Counted from the stretch's first letter, positions 14,769 through 23,298 are shown. The stretch is DNA of 35,715 nucleotides from Solidesulfovibrio sp. (GCF_029978005.1 NZ_JARKOZ010000121.1:1-35715); one strand, 5' to 3'. The notes: a model not told the origin generated them from the letters alone. Program-made: numbers and translations.

Positions 14769-15496
14769 GACGTTTCTCCGCGAGATGTTGGGCCCTTGCG
14801 GGCGGTTCGGGCGCGACGGGCGCGCGCCAGGGCGACGGCTTTTTTGGCCGCCAGGGGGAACAGGCCAAGCAGCGCGAAGGACACGAGAAGCGCCGGGGAG
14901 ACGATGCCGGCCAGGGAATCCAGCCGGCCGAGCTGGGCCCCGGCGTTGACGTACACGGCCGTGCCCGGGAGCATGCCGACCTGGGACACGGCGTAGAAGG
15001 TTGTAAGCGGCAGGGCGGTCAGCCCCATGGCCGCGTTGACCACGAAGAAGGGGAAAAGCGGGATCAGGCGCAGCGTGAAGAGGTAGAAGGCCCCCTCGCG
15101 GCGGATGCCCTCGTCGATGGCCTTGAGCTTGCCGGTCAGCCGCCGGGCGATGGCCTGGCGAAAGAGCGTGCGGGCCAGGGCGCAGGCGGCCGTGGCCCCG
15201 ATGGTGCTGGCGAAGGACACGACGACAAGGGTCAGCCAAAAGCCGAAGAGCGCCCCACCGGCCAGGGTCAGCACCGTGGCCCCGGGCAGGCTCAGGGCGG
15301 CCACGAGGACGTAGAGGACGAAATAGCCGGCCAGGAAACGCCCCGGCGCGGCGGCGTAGGCGGCGGCCAGGGCCTCGCGCGATTCCTTGAGAAAGGAGAG
15401 CGTCAGGTACTTGTCCAGACCGAAGCCGAAAAAGGCGGCCGCCAGGGCCAGGACCAGGGCCAGGAGCAGGATTTTTCCGATGCCGCCGCGCGTCAT
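14765..15496 (-). CDS. TVP38/TMEM64 (VTT-domain) inner-membrane protein
   Basis: 243 residues with a first membrane helix at about 9-26, several further hydrophobic helices and the conserved VTT core: LSLPGATVLTLAGGALFG, then FYLFTLRLIPLFPFFVVNAAMGLT and YAVSQVGMLPGTAVYVNAGAQLG. The VTT/DedA superfamily includes lipid scramblases and flippases; the role of bacterial TVP38 proteins is not settled. The C-terminal tail is basic and cytoplasmic (ARARRARTARK). I chose the ATG at 15496 over the GTG at 15502 because GGAGG is seven bases from the former and one from the latter. Downstream it overlaps gnd. Confidence 0.88.
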   Translation of the reverse strand: MTRGGIGKILLLALVLALAAAFFGFGLDKYLTLSFLKESREALAAAYAAAPGRFLAGYFVLYVLVAALSLPGATVLTLAGGALFGFWLTLVVVSFASTIGATAACALARTLFRQAIARRLTGKLKAIDEGIRREGAFYLFTLRLIPLFPFFVVNAAMGLTALPLTTFYAVSQVGMLPGTAVYVNAGAQLGRLDSLAGIVSPALLVSFALLGLFPLAAKKAVALARARRARTARKGPTSRGETS

Positions 15497-15509
15497 GCGC
15501 ACGCCTCCT

Positions 15510-16859
15510 TCAGGAAAAACGCGTGATGTAGGCGTCCACGTCGAATTTGCGACGGCAGCCCCGTTCGTTCATGTAGCGCACCTGGCCGAATACGGGCCGC
15601 TCGGCCCAGGGCCGGTCATGGAGCCCGCCCACGGACCAGAGCACCCCGACCAGGCCGCTGGGGTTCCGGCCGTCCAGGGCGTAGCGGTCGTTGAGGTCAA
15701 GCGCCGTGGCCAGGGCCTGGCGCGGCGTGGGCGACCATTCGAGGATCTTTTTCGCCCAGTACATGCGCATGTAGCCGTGCAGCCGCCCGGTGCGGGTCAG
15801 CTGGCGCTCGGCGGCGTTCCACAGGGCGCTGTGCGTGGCCGCCGCCTCGAAGGCCTGCGGGGAATAGACGTAGGGCCTTGCGTCGTCGGCGTGGTCGGCC
15901 AGGGTCTTTTTCGCCCAGTCGGGCAGGGCCTCGTACGGGTCGCCGTCCGGTGTGTGCAGGCGGAAGTTCTCGGCCAGCTCCCGGCGCACCACCAGTTCCT
16001 CGAAAAAGGCGTCGGCCCCTTCCGGGGCGCGCGCCTTGGCCTCCAGGGCGGCCAGGGCGGCGCGCTGGGGCGCGAGCTGGCCGAAGTGGAAGTAGGGCGA
16101 GAGGCCGGAGGTGGCCCCGGCGTTGGGGTCGTTGCGCCGGGCGGCGTACTCGCCCAGGCGATCGGCGACGAAGGCGCGAAGGGCCTTTCGCCCGGCCGCC
16201 GGCCCCGGAACGACGTCCGGGACCGGGGCGGGTTCGGCGGCGGCCGCGACCGAGGCCCCGGCCGCCGGCCAGTCGACGGGGGCGAATCCGGCGAGGTTGG
16301 TCGCCGGGAAGGCCGCAAGCTCGGGAAAGGGCTCCAGGAATTCGGACAGCAGGCGATGGATTTTCGGACGCAGGGTGGCGGCGGCCCACTCGCGTTTGTC
16401 CGAGGCCCGGCGGCAGGGAACCACGTTGTGGGCGTCCACCTCCACGAGGGGGCAGGCCCCGGCCTCGGCCACGGCGGCCAGCCAGCGGCCCTTGACCGGC
16501 ATGGGGTCGAAGTCGGCGACGCAGACACCGGCCGAGGCGGCGCGCAGGAAGTCCGGCACGGTCGTCGCCGGGTCGCCGGGCAAAAGGACGAGGGGGATGC
16601 CAGCCGCGCGCAGGTCGGCCTCGGTTGCGGCTAGGCCGCGCAGCAGGAAGTCGTAATGCCGCCGGCTGGCTCCGGGAAAGGCCGGGGCCAGGGCGAAGAC
16701 GACGCAAAGCGGCGCGCCGGCGTCCCTGGCCAGGTCGGCCGCGTGCAGCAGCGCCCAGTTGTCGGCGGCGCGCTGCTCCCGGTGCATCCAATAGACCACG
16801 GGCCCGGATTTCCGGGCCGCGCCGGCAAGGGGCGTCACGCGGGCGGGATGGACCAGCAT
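15510..16859 (-). CDS. phr: Class II CPD photolyase
   Basis: Light-driven repair of cyclobutane pyrimidine dimers using FAD. 449 residues. The opening VVYWMHREQRAADNWALL is diagnostic for class II enzymes (class I begins with a different pattern). Further support comes from LSPYFHFGQLAPQR, the VVRRELAENF segment and the FAD-domain C-terminus (HGYMRMYWAKKILEWS, LDGRNPSGLVGVLWSVGGLHDRPWAERPVFG). The gap to the upstream mazG is 36 bases and to the VTT gene 13 bases, so it belongs to the operon. A light-dependent enzyme in a strictly anaerobic lineage is a known but notable feature. Confidence 0.94.
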   Translation of the reverse strand: MLVHPARVTPLAGAARKSGPVVYWMHREQRAADNWALLHAADLARDAGAPLCVVFALAPAFPGASRRHYDFLLRGLAATEADLRAAGIPLVLLPGDPATTVPDFLRAASAGVCVADFDPMPVKGRWLAAVAEAGACPLVEVDAHNVVPCRRASDKREWAAATLRPKIHRLLSEFLEPFPELAAFPATNLAGFAPVDWPAAGASVAAAAEPAPVPDVVPGPAAGRKALRAFVADRLGEYAARRNDPNAGATSGLSPYFHFGQLAPQRAALAALEAKARAPEGADAFFEELVVRRELAENFRLHTPDGDPYEALPDWAKKTLADHADDARPYVYSPQAFEAAATHSALWNAAERQLTRTGRLHGYMRMYWAKKILEWSPTPRQALATALDLNDRYALDGRNPSGLVGVLWSVGGLHDRPWAERPVFGQVRYMNERGCRRKFDVDAYITRFS

Positions 16860-16895
16860 GATGCCCTTGTAGGCGGTCGGGCGGCCGGTGGCAAG

Positions 16896-17681
16896 CTAGG
16901 ACGCGGCTTTGGCTTCCTCCCACAGGGCGTTCTTGGCGGTCATGTCCAGGGCGTCGAGGTCAAGGCCCCGTTGCCTGGCCAGGCGCTCCATAACCTTGTA
17001 GCGGGTCAGGAACTTGGTGTTGGCCGCGTCCAGGCAGGCGTTGGCCTTGAGCCCCAGGCGGCGGCCGTATTCCGTCAGGGTGAAGAGGTAGTCGCCGAAC
17101 TCCTCGGCCATGGCCGCGGCGTCGCCCGAGGCCACGGCCTCCCGGAACTCGGCCTTCTCGGCGTCGAGGCTCGCCTTCATGGCCGCGTCCGTCTCCCAGG
17201 TGAACCCCGAGCGCGCCGCCTTGGAGTGGATGCGGTAGGCTTTGAGAAGCGACGGCAATCCTTTGGGCAGGGAGGCGTAAAGTCCGGTGTCCTTCTCCTT
17301 TTCCGCCCGTTTGATGCGCTCCCAGTTGCGCAGGAGCTCCTCGCGGTCGGCCACCTTGAGGTCGCCGAACACGTGCGGGTGACGCCGGATCATCTTGGCC
17401 GCCGCCGTCTCCAGGGCCTCGGCCAGGCTGAACCGCTCCATCCTCTGCGACAGCGTGGCCACGAAGAGGAGCAAAAACATGACGTCGCCGAGTTCCTCGG
17501 CCGTGCCCGGGGCGTCGTCCGAGCGGATGCAGTCCACGAGTTCGAAGGATTCCTCGATGATGTAGTCGCAAAGGGTCTGCGGGGTCTGGGCCTTGTCCCA
17601 GGGACAGCCCTCGGGGCCGAGCAGGGCGTCGAGCACGCCCTGCAGCTGCGCCAGGGCCTCGGCCGGGTCTTTTCCGTTCAT
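16896..17681 (-). CDS. mazG: Nucleoside triphosphate pyrophosphohydrolase MazG
   Basis: House-cleaning enzyme that hydrolyses (d)NTPs, including damaged ones, to monophosphate and pyrophosphate. 261 residues with the usual tandem arrangement: first MazG domain at about 15-120 (CPWDKAQTPQTLCDYIIEES, EELGDVMFLLLF with metal-binding Glu/Asp) and second at about 140-245 (AMAEEFGDYLFTL). The start overlaps the stop of cvpA (ATGA). Its place next to photolyase groups two genome-maintenance functions in one transcript. Confidence 0.94.
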   Translation of the reverse strand: MNGKDPAEALAQLQGVLDALLGPEGCPWDKAQTPQTLCDYIIEESFELVDCIRSDDAPGTAEELGDVMFLLLFVATLSQRMERFSLAEALETAAAKMIRRHPHVFGDLKVADREELLRNWERIKRAEKEKDTGLYASLPKGLPSLLKAYRIHSKAARSGFTWETDAAMKASLDAEKAEFREAVASGDAAAMAEEFGDYLFTLTEYGRRLGLKANACLDAANTKFLTRYKVMERLARQRGLDLDALDMTAKNALWEEAKAAS

Positions 17682-18475
17682 GGCTTCTTCTCGGTGTTCT
17701 CGGCCTTGCCGGCCGTCTTGTCGGTGGAAGCGGCTTTGGGCTTCTCGCCGGATGCGTTGTCGTGCCGCTCCTTGGCGGGTTCGGCCTTGGCCTTTTTCTC
17801 GGGGGCCTTCTTTTCGTCGCCCCCCTTGGCCTTGTCCGCCGACGGCTTGCCGTTTTCGCTTTTCTTCTCGGCTTCGGCCTTCTTCTCGGGTTCGGGCTTC
17901 TTTTCCGGCTCGGCCGGCTTCTTGTCCGGCACGATTTTTTTCTCCACCGCCGCCTTGACCGGGTCGACGACGTCCTTGCGGCCGAACTTGCGCAGCTTTT
18001 CGTTGATGTCCGGCGGGATGTAATTGGCGAGCCTGCCGCTGACCTTGTCCAGCACCGGCACCAGCAGGGAGCCCTTGAGGAAGTCCGGGTTGGGCGAGGC
18101 CAGATGGATGAGGAAAAGCAGCGCCGCCGTGAGCACCACGCCCTTGCCCACGCCGAAGAAGCCGCCGAAGAAGCGGTCCGCCCACTGCGTCATGGTGATC
18201 TTGACCATGCCCGACACGGCCAGAGCCACGAACCACACGGCCAGCAGGGTGACGGTGAAGATGAGGAGATAGGCGGCCGTGCCGGCGTAGTTGCCGGAGA
18301 TGTATTCGGTCAGGTGCGGGGCCAGGGCCTTGTGATAGGCCCCGGCGCAGTAGAACCCGAGCACGATGGCCGCCAGGGATCCGGCTTCCTTGACCAGCCC
18401 GCGCAGATAGCCCCGGATGCCGAAAAAGAGCCAGACGATGGCCAGGGAAAGGTCGGCGATGTTGAGCGTGGGCAT
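17678..18475 (-). CDS. cvpA: CvpA-family membrane protein with a long Lys/Glu/Pro-rich tail
   Basis: 265 residues. The first ~140 form a CvpA domain with four membrane helices (LSLAIVWLFFGIRGYLRG; GSLAAIVLGFYCAG; TAAYLLIFTVTLLAVWFVALAVSG; GKGVVLTAALLFLIHLA) and the conserved ADRFFGGFFGVGKG loop. CvpA is needed for colicin V export in E. coli, but its general role is unclear. The remaining ~115 residues are an unusual cytoplasmic-type tail of EKKPEPEKKAEAEKK-like repeats, nearly all Lys, Glu, Ala and Pro. GGAG lies four bases before the ATG. It is the first gene of the operon leading to pgl. Confidence 0.87.
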   Translation of the reverse strand: MPTLNIADLSLAIVWLFFGIRGYLRGLVKEAGSLAAIVLGFYCAGAYHKALAPHLTEYISGNYAGTAAYLLIFTVTLLAVWFVALAVSGMVKITMTQWADRFFGGFFGVGKGVVLTAALLFLIHLASPNPDFLKGSLLVPVLDKVSGRLANYIPPDINEKLRKFGRKDVVDPVKAAVEKKIVPDKKPAEPEKKPEPEKKAEAEKKSENGKPSADKAKGGDEKKAPEKKAKAEPAKERHDNASGEKPKAASTDKTAGKAENTEKKP

Positions 18476-18520
18476 GGAGCTCCGGGGGGTTGCGGTTGGC
18501 TTGGGGCCTTGCGCTCCCGG

Positions 18521-18549
18521 GTCTTAGCAAATGGCTCCCCAAAAACCAA
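18521..18549 (-). promoter_or_regulatory. Possible promoter of the cvpA-pgl operon
   Basis: TTGGTT (18549-18544), a 17-base spacer and TAAGAC (18526-18521) on the minus strand, with TG one base before the -10 (extended -10 form). It is 45 bases from the cvpA start. Both boxes are weak. Confidence 0.3.
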
Positions 18550-18627
18550 GGGAACCCGTTGGCCCCGTCCCGGGCGGCTTGTGGGGCGGGGGGGAAGCGG
18601 TTAGGACGGGATGAAACAGGAGCCGCA

Positions 18628-19746
18628 ATGGACCAGCCTCTTCTCCCCGTGGACATCGACGCCTTCCTGGCCAAGCGCGTGCTCGGCCAGCCGGACCTTT
18701 TGCGCCGCATCAGCGTGTCGCTCTACAAGCACATCAACGGCCTGCCCGCGCCCAACGTGCTGCTGATCGGCAACTCCGGCACGGGCAAGACCACCCTCAT
18801 GCAGGCCATCACCGACCTCTATGACAGCAGCGACGCGCTTTCGTGCTTCCGGGTCATGGTCATCGTCAACGCCAACACCCTGGCCGTGGAAGTGGAGGGC
18901 GAGGACCGCACCACGCGGCTTTTCCGCAAGCTCGAGGCCCGGGCGCGGGTGCTCTTCGGCTCGGCGCTGACGGCGGCGCAGCTGGCCGGCTACCTGGAAA
19001 ACGCCACGGTGTGCGTGGACGAGGTGGACAAGATCTCGGGCCGGGTCTCGGACAAGGCCAACGTGGCCGGCATCACCACGCAGTACGCGCTGCTCACGCT
19101 CCTCGAGGGCGAGCGGTTTCTCTACCGGACCACGGTGACGGAGAACGGGTGCGAGGTGGAGGCCGAGCTGACCCTCGACACGGGCAAGCTCCTGTTCGTG
19201 TGCGGCGGGGCCTTCGAGGAACTCTACGACCAGGTGTACGCCTGCCTGGTCAACCGCCGCGACGACCGGCGGCTGAAGGAAGTTTCGGAGGTGGAGCGCC
19301 GGGCCGACGGTTCGGTGTCGGTGCGCACGGTGACCAAGTTCAAGCTGCGCGACTACCTGCGCCTGGCCGATCTTTTCGCCTACGGCATGATGCCGCAGTT
19401 CGTCTCGCGCTTCGGCTCCATCGCCATGCTCGACGACCTGGGCAAGGAGGAGCTTCTCCAGATTTTCTTGAGCGCCGGCAATTCGCCCCTGCGGCTTTGC
19501 GCCGACTATTTCCGCCACATGGGCATCACCCTGCGCCTGACCAGGGAGGCGGCCGTGGCCGTGGCCGAGGCGGCGGCCAAAAACAGCCGCATCGGCGCGC
19601 GGGCCCTGCGGGAAATCTTCAACGGCCTCATCGCGCCCCACGAGTTCGATCCCTACCACTCGCCGCTGCTGGCGCAGACCGAGTCCGGCCCGACCCTGAC
19701 GCTGGACGCCCAGACCGTGGCCCAATACCTGACGCGCATGGAATAG
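18628..19746 (+). CDS. ClpX-related AAA+ ATPase, atypical
   Basis: 372 residues. Walker A GNSGTGKT at 48-55, Walker B VCVDEVDK at about 129-136, a ClpX-like stretch TTQYALLTLLEGERF, a sensor strand LLFVCGGAFEELYD, and a C-terminal small domain (MMPQFVSRFGSIAMLDDLGKEEL; SRIGARALREIFNGLI). This is the ClpX/HslU lineage. It lacks the N-terminal zinc finger of ClpX, shows no IGF loop for docking ClpP, and the usual GYVG pore loop appears as AGYLEN. So it is probably not a ClpP partner; it may be a stand-alone unfoldase. The ATG at 18628 has CAGGAG seven bases upstream. Divergent from cvpA. Confidence 0.8.
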   Translation: MDQPLLPVDIDAFLAKRVLGQPDLLRRISVSLYKHINGLPAPNVLLIGNSGTGKTTLMQAITDLYDSSDALSCFRVMVIVNANTLAVEVEGEDRTTRLFRKLEARARVLFGSALTAAQLAGYLENATVCVDEVDKISGRVSDKANVAGITTQYALLTLLEGERFLYRTTVTENGCEVEAELTLDTGKLLFVCGGAFEELYDQVYACLVNRRDDRRLKEVSEVERRADGSVSVRTVTKFKLRDYLRLADLFAYGMMPQFVSRFGSIAMLDDLGKEELLQIFLSAGNSPLRLCADYFRHMGITLRLTREAAVAVAEAAAKNSRIGARALREIFNGLIAPHEFDPYHSPLLAQTESGPTLTLDAQTVAQYLTRME

Positions 19747-19761
19747 GGCAGCCGGGCGGAG

Positions 19762-19793
19762 CGCTTCCGGCCGGACCGGGCGGGCCGGAAGCG
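19762..19793. terminator. Bidirectional hairpin between convergent genes
   Basis: CGCTTCCGGCC (19762-19772) pairs perfectly with GGCCGGAAGCG (19783-19793). It lies between the ends of the ClpX-like gene and ribD. There is no T tract, but position and stem strength suggest termination for both. Confidence 0.55.
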
Positions 19794-19818
19794 GGACGTC
19801 GCGGACCGTCGGGGCGGG

Positions 19819-20967
19819 TCAGCGCCGGGAGGGCAAGGGGCCGGGCTTGGCCGGGCGCGCCGTCACCAGGATGTCCTCGCCCACCCGTTCGGTCCTGAGG
19901 AAACGCACGCCGGCGGCGTCGGCCATGCGGGCGATGTCCCGGCCGCGAAAGGCGGGCAGGGCCTCGGCGTCGCCCAGGATCTTCGGCGCGTAGAAAAGGG
20001 CCAGTTCGTCGGCCAACCCCTGGGTCAGCAGGCTCCCGGCCAGGCCGCCGCCGCCCTCGCACAGCAGGGCGTAGACCCCTGCCTCCTCCCGCAACCGGGC
20101 CAGACCCGGCTGCAGGTCAAGCGAGCCGTCCTCGTGCTCGGGCAGACCCCAGACGCGGATGCCCCGGGCGGCCAGGCGTTCGGCGGCCAAGCCTTTGAGG
20201 TGGACCGTGTCGGTGAGCAGCACGAGCTCCCCGGGCCGGTCGGTGAGAAGGAAAAGCGGCGCTTCGGCATGGGGCAGCCGCCGGGTGACGACCACGGCCA
20301 GGGGCTGGGGATTGGCGGCCAGCGGCCCTTCCACGTCGCGGTGGGTGAGCCGGGGATTGTCGGTGTAAAGCGTCCCGCCGCCGACCATGACGGCCTGGGA
20401 GGCGGCGCGCATGGCGTGGACCCGGGCCCGAGAGGCCTCGCCGCTCACCCAGCCCGAATCGCCCAGGCGCGTGGCGATGTGTCCGTCGAGGGTCATGGCC
20501 AGCTTGAGGGTGACGAAGGGCCGGCCCTGGGTCTTCCAGACCACGAAATCGGCGATGGCGTCGCGGCAGGCCTGCTCCATGACGCCGACGGTCACTTCCA
20601 CCCCGCCCTGGCGCAGGAGTTCGGCCCCGCCGCCGGCCACGGGATTGGGGTCCAGGCAGCCGACCACCACCCGGGACACTCCGGATTCGAGCAGCGTGCG
20701 CGAGCAGGGCGGCGTCTTGCCGAAGTGGTTGCAGGGCTCGAGCGTCACGTACATCGTGGCCCCGGCCGGATCGACGCCCTGTTCCTCGGCCGCGCGCAGG
20801 CATTCCACCTCGGCGTGGGGGCCGCCGAAGACCTTGTGCCAGCCCTCGGCCAGGACCTCGCCGTCGCGCGCGAGCACCGCGCCGACCCTTGGGTTGGGGG
20901 TGACGCTTCCCCGGCCGCGCTCGGCCAGTTCCAGGGCCCGGGCCATGAAGTCCGCGTCAGACGGCAT
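19819..20967 (-). CDS. ribD: Bifunctional riboflavin deaminase/reductase RibD
   Basis: Second and third steps of riboflavin synthesis: deamination and then ring reduction of the pyrimidine. 382 residues. Deaminase domain at about 1-145 with zinc motif GPHAEVECL and [14 protein letters not shown]; reductase domain at about 150-375 beginning [29 protein letters not shown] and containing [17 protein letters not shown]. Family length is normal. GGAGGG lies upstream of the ATG, which is inside the last codons of the dCMP deaminase gene (11-base overlap). Other riboflavin genes, which I would expect to follow, are absent; a convergent ClpX-like gene follows instead. Confidence 0.95.
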   Translation of the reverse strand: MPSDADFMARALELAERGRGSVTPNPRVGAVLARDGEVLAEGWHKVFGGPHAEVECLRAAEEQGVDPAGATMYVTLEPCNHFGKTPPCSRTLLESGVSRVVVGCLDPNPVAGGGAELLRQGGVEVTVGVMEQACRDAIADFVVWKTQGRPFVTLKLAMTLDGHIATRLGDSGWVSGEASRARVHAMRAASQAVMVGGGTLYTDNPRLTHRDVEGPLAANPQPLAVVVTRRLPHAEAPLFLLTDRPGELVLLTDTVHLKGLAAERLAARGIRVWGLPEHEDGSLDLQPGLARLREEAGVYALLCEGGGGLAGSLLTQGLADELALFYAPKILGDAEALPAFRGRDIARMADAAGVRFLRTERVGEDILVTARPAKPGPLPSRR

Positions 20968-21418
20968 GGTTTCCCTCCAGCAGGTCGAAGCCGATGCCGG
21001 CCTCGGCGATCATCTTGGCCGAAAGCGGATCGGGGTAGCCCTGGCTGAAATAGATGTGGTTGACCTGGCAGTTGATGAGCATCTTGGTGCAGATCAGGCA
21101 CGGCTGGGTGGTGCAGTAGACGTCGGCCCCGGCGATGGGCACCCCGTGCAGGGCGCATTGGATGATGACGTTTTGTTCGGCGTGCAGCCCCCGGCACAGT
21201 TCGTGGCGTTCGCCCGAGGGGATGCTGAGCTCCTCGCGCAGGCAGCCGATGTCCAGGCAGTGGGCGGTGCCGGTGGGGGAGCCGTTGTAGCCCGTGGCCA
21301 GTATGCGGCGGTCCTTGACGGCCACGGCTCCGACCTTGCGCCGGCGGCAGGTGCTGCGCTCGGCCACGAGGTAGGCGATGCGCATGAAGTAGTCGGGCCA
21401 GGGCAGGCGTTTGTCCAT
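20957..21418 (-). CDS. Deoxycytidylate (dCMP) deaminase family protein
   Basis: Converts dCMP to dUMP, feeding thymidylate synthesis. 153 residues. Zinc-binding motif [11 protein letters not shown] with catalytic Glu, and [13 protein letters not shown] with the two Cys ligands; an upstream insertion with several Cys ([14 protein letters not shown]) is usual for the ComEB/dCMP group. I took the ATG at 21418 (GGAG five bases upstream, start [11 protein letters not shown]) over the frame opening at 21463. It overlaps ribD by 11 bases. The neighbour upstream is the DUF4276 gene, 75 bases away. Confidence 0.92.
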   Translation of the reverse strand: MDKRLPWPDYFMRIAYLVAERSTCRRRKVGAVAVKDRRILATGYNGSPTGTAHCLDIGCLREELSIPSGERHELCRGLHAEQNVIIQCALHGVPIAGADVYCTTQPCLICTKMLINCQVNHIYFSQGYPDPLSAKMIAEAGIGFDLLEGNHAV

Positions 21419-21493
21419 GGAGGCTCCGTCGAAAGAAGCGGCGATGGCCGGAGAGTGGACCAAGGGCGCGGCGGCGTCAAGGCGGGGGGAGGC

Positions 21494-22114
21494 TCAGGCC
21501 CGCGCGTCCCGGACGCAGGCAAGCATGTCGTCGAGCAGGGCGGCCAGGGCCTTGCATTTGGCGTAGGCAAGGTTGGGGTCGAGGCGGGTGAAGAGGGTAT
21601 GGCCATCGACGCGCTTTTTGTATTCGCGCTTCGTGGCTTTACGGTAGAGCCGCTCGAGCAGCTTGCTTGGCGGTTCCGTGGAATTGACCGTTTCCGGCCG
21701 GGCGGCCTTTGCGGGCAGGCCTTTTCGGACTGCCGGCGGGAAGATCGTCGGGTCGCTCAGCAGCCAGGCTTCCAGTTCATGGACCGCGAAATGCTGCCGG
21801 AATTTTGGGGAGCCGACTTCCCTTTCCAGGAGTTGGCGCAGATAGTCGCATTTTTCGTCGACGGTCCGGCAATGGCCTGGGATGTTGTTCGCGCCGTAGA
21901 CGTCGAGCAGGCCGAACACGGCGACGACGTCGGGGTTTTTGAGATGGAGCTCGGTACGTCGGGCACATTCTTTGATGTGGTTGCCGCAGCCTTCGGCGTT
22001 GACCGCGCTTATCGCGGGCAGCGGATCGACGTGCCGGCCCTGTAGCCAGCGGCGGAAGAACTCGGGCAGCGCTTTTTGCTCCGTCTCGCCCTCGACGAGG
22101 AGGATGATCTTCAC
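21494..22114 (-). CDS. DUF4276 family protein (TOPRIM-like, candidate effector)
   Basis: 206 residues; start is GTG at 22114, overlapping the TGA of the ATPase (GTGA), so translation is coupled. The N-terminus MKIILLVEGETEQKALPEFF has the strand plus EGETE motif (8-12) typical of DUF4276 and reminiscent of TOPRIM-type nuclease domains. An acidic VFGLLDVYG segment and HFAVHELEAWLLSD follow, also typical of the family. In other two-gene defence systems (PARIS, OLD-like, Abi with RloB) an ATPase is paired with a TOPRIM-like effector; a nuclease role here is inference. Base composition is GC-rich like the host, unlike the middle of its partner. Confidence 0.8.
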   Translation of the reverse strand: MKIILLVEGETEQKALPEFFRRWLQGRHVDPLPAISAVNAEGCGNHIKECARRTELHLKNPDVVAVFGLLDVYGANNIPGHCRTVDEKCDYLRQLLEREVGSPKFRQHFAVHELEAWLLSDPTIFPPAVRKGLPAKAARPETVNSTEPPSKLLERLYRKATKREYKKRVDGHTLFTRLDPNLAYAKCKALAALLDDMLACVRDARA

Positions 22115-23298
22115 GCCATGGCCTCCAGGTCGCCCGAGAGGAAGAGCGTGCCGAGGGAGTAGTGCTTGAGCCACTCCTTGAGGGCTTCGCCGTCGAGGTT
22201 CTTGATTTTGGTTTCGCCGTCCTGCCAGGTGGTGACGGTCGTGGTCGGGTTGAAGTCGCTGAAGGCGTCCAGGAATTGCGGCGAGTGGGTGGAGAAGACG
22301 ACCTGCGTGCGCGTGGAGGCCTCGGCCGCGTATTCGGCGATGATGGGGAACATGGAGGGGTGCAGGCCGGTTTCGGGCTCGTCTATGGCGATGAGCGACG
22401 GCGGTTCGGGATTGCACAGCACGGTCATGAGGAACAGGAACCGTATGGTGCCGTCGGAGAGGTCGAGCATGGACTGCTCGCGCTTGAGGGACTTCCAGCG
22501 GATGCGCAGTTGCACGAGTTGGTCCGCCGCCGGCGGGAAGACGAGGCGGTCGAAGTCGTCGCCGAAGGCGGCGCGCATGGCCGTGTTGATGTCGTTTTCG
22601 AAGTCTCTGTTTTCGGAATAGAGGGTATGGAGGACGTTGACGAGATTTTGACCGTCAGAGTGAACATCTGTTTCATGACGAGTTATTAAAGGAAAACGTA
22701 TTTTAGCATTGGACGTAGTAAGAATAGTATTGTATGTTGAAATGGTTGATAGTAGGTATTGTAATGCACTGATTTCATGATCAGTGTCGAAACGATCATT
22801 ATATCGCGATACAATAGTTTCTTTGTTGAAAATAGATTGTTTATTTATTTCAATCTGTTTGTCTTTGCCTTCAGTGGTAACTGTTGCCATAATAGAATTT
22901 CTGTTTATTAGCGTGCTGAATTTATTGTTGTATGTATTGTATGTAGTATACTTTTCATGGTTTAATGTGTAAGTTGAAGAAAATAACGAATTGTTGATGT
23001 TGATTTGGTATGTCGCATAAGTTGGTGTCGGATGGAAGTCGTATTCGCCTATGTTTATATCGAAGTCTATGTGTATATCTCTGCATGCGCCATCCCAGAA
23101 AATGGATGATATCCCTCCGAAAACTTGAATGACATCTTCCAAAGACCCTTTCCCTGAAGAGGATATTAACTCTATCGCCTTAAGGATATTTGTTTTCCCC
23201 GACCCATTCGGCCCGATCAGAATGGTCAGCGGGCCAGGCTCCCAGACCACGTCCTTGAGGGACTTGAATCCCTTCACTTCCAAGCGTTTGATGAGCAT
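22111..23298 (-). CDS. AAA/ABC-type ATPase (RecF/OLD-like), partner of DUF4276, mosaic composition
   Basis: 395 residues. The opening is LIKRLEVKGFKSLKDVVWE with Walker A GPNGSGKT (29-36). Late in the chain come an ABC-signature-like LSDGTIRFLF (about 275), Walker B LIAIDEPETGLHP (about 297-309) and a FSTHSPQFLDAF switch (about 333). This is the COG4637-like ATPase type. Residues about 36-219 form the insertion between the halves of the ATPase; its core, 22681-23040, is only about 31% GC by hand count (113 of 360 bases), against about 65% in 22441-22500 and 58% in 23221-23280. A perfect TATAAT lies 23 bases upstream and AAGGG serves as ribosome site. The DUF4276 gene follows with a four-base overlap. 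Confidence 0.85.
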   Translation of the reverse strand: MLIKRLEVKGFKSLKDVVWEPGPLTILIGPNGSGKTNILKAIELISSSGKGSLEDVIQVFGGISSIFWDGACRDIHIDFDINIGEYDFHPTPTYATYQININNSLFSSTYTLNHEKYTTYNTYNNKFSTLINRNSIMATVTTEGKDKQIEINKQSIFNKETIVSRYNDRFDTDHEISALQYLLSTISTYNTILTTSNAKIRFPLITRHETDVHSDGQNLVNVLHTLYSENRDFENDINTAMRAAFGDDFDRLVFPPAADQLVQLRIRWKSLKREQSMLDLSDGTIRFLFLMTVLCNPEPPSLIAIDEPETGLHPSMFPIIAEYAAEASTRTQVVFSTHSPQFLDAFSDFNPTTTVTTWQDGETKIKNLDGEALKEWLKHYSLGTLFLSGDLEAMA

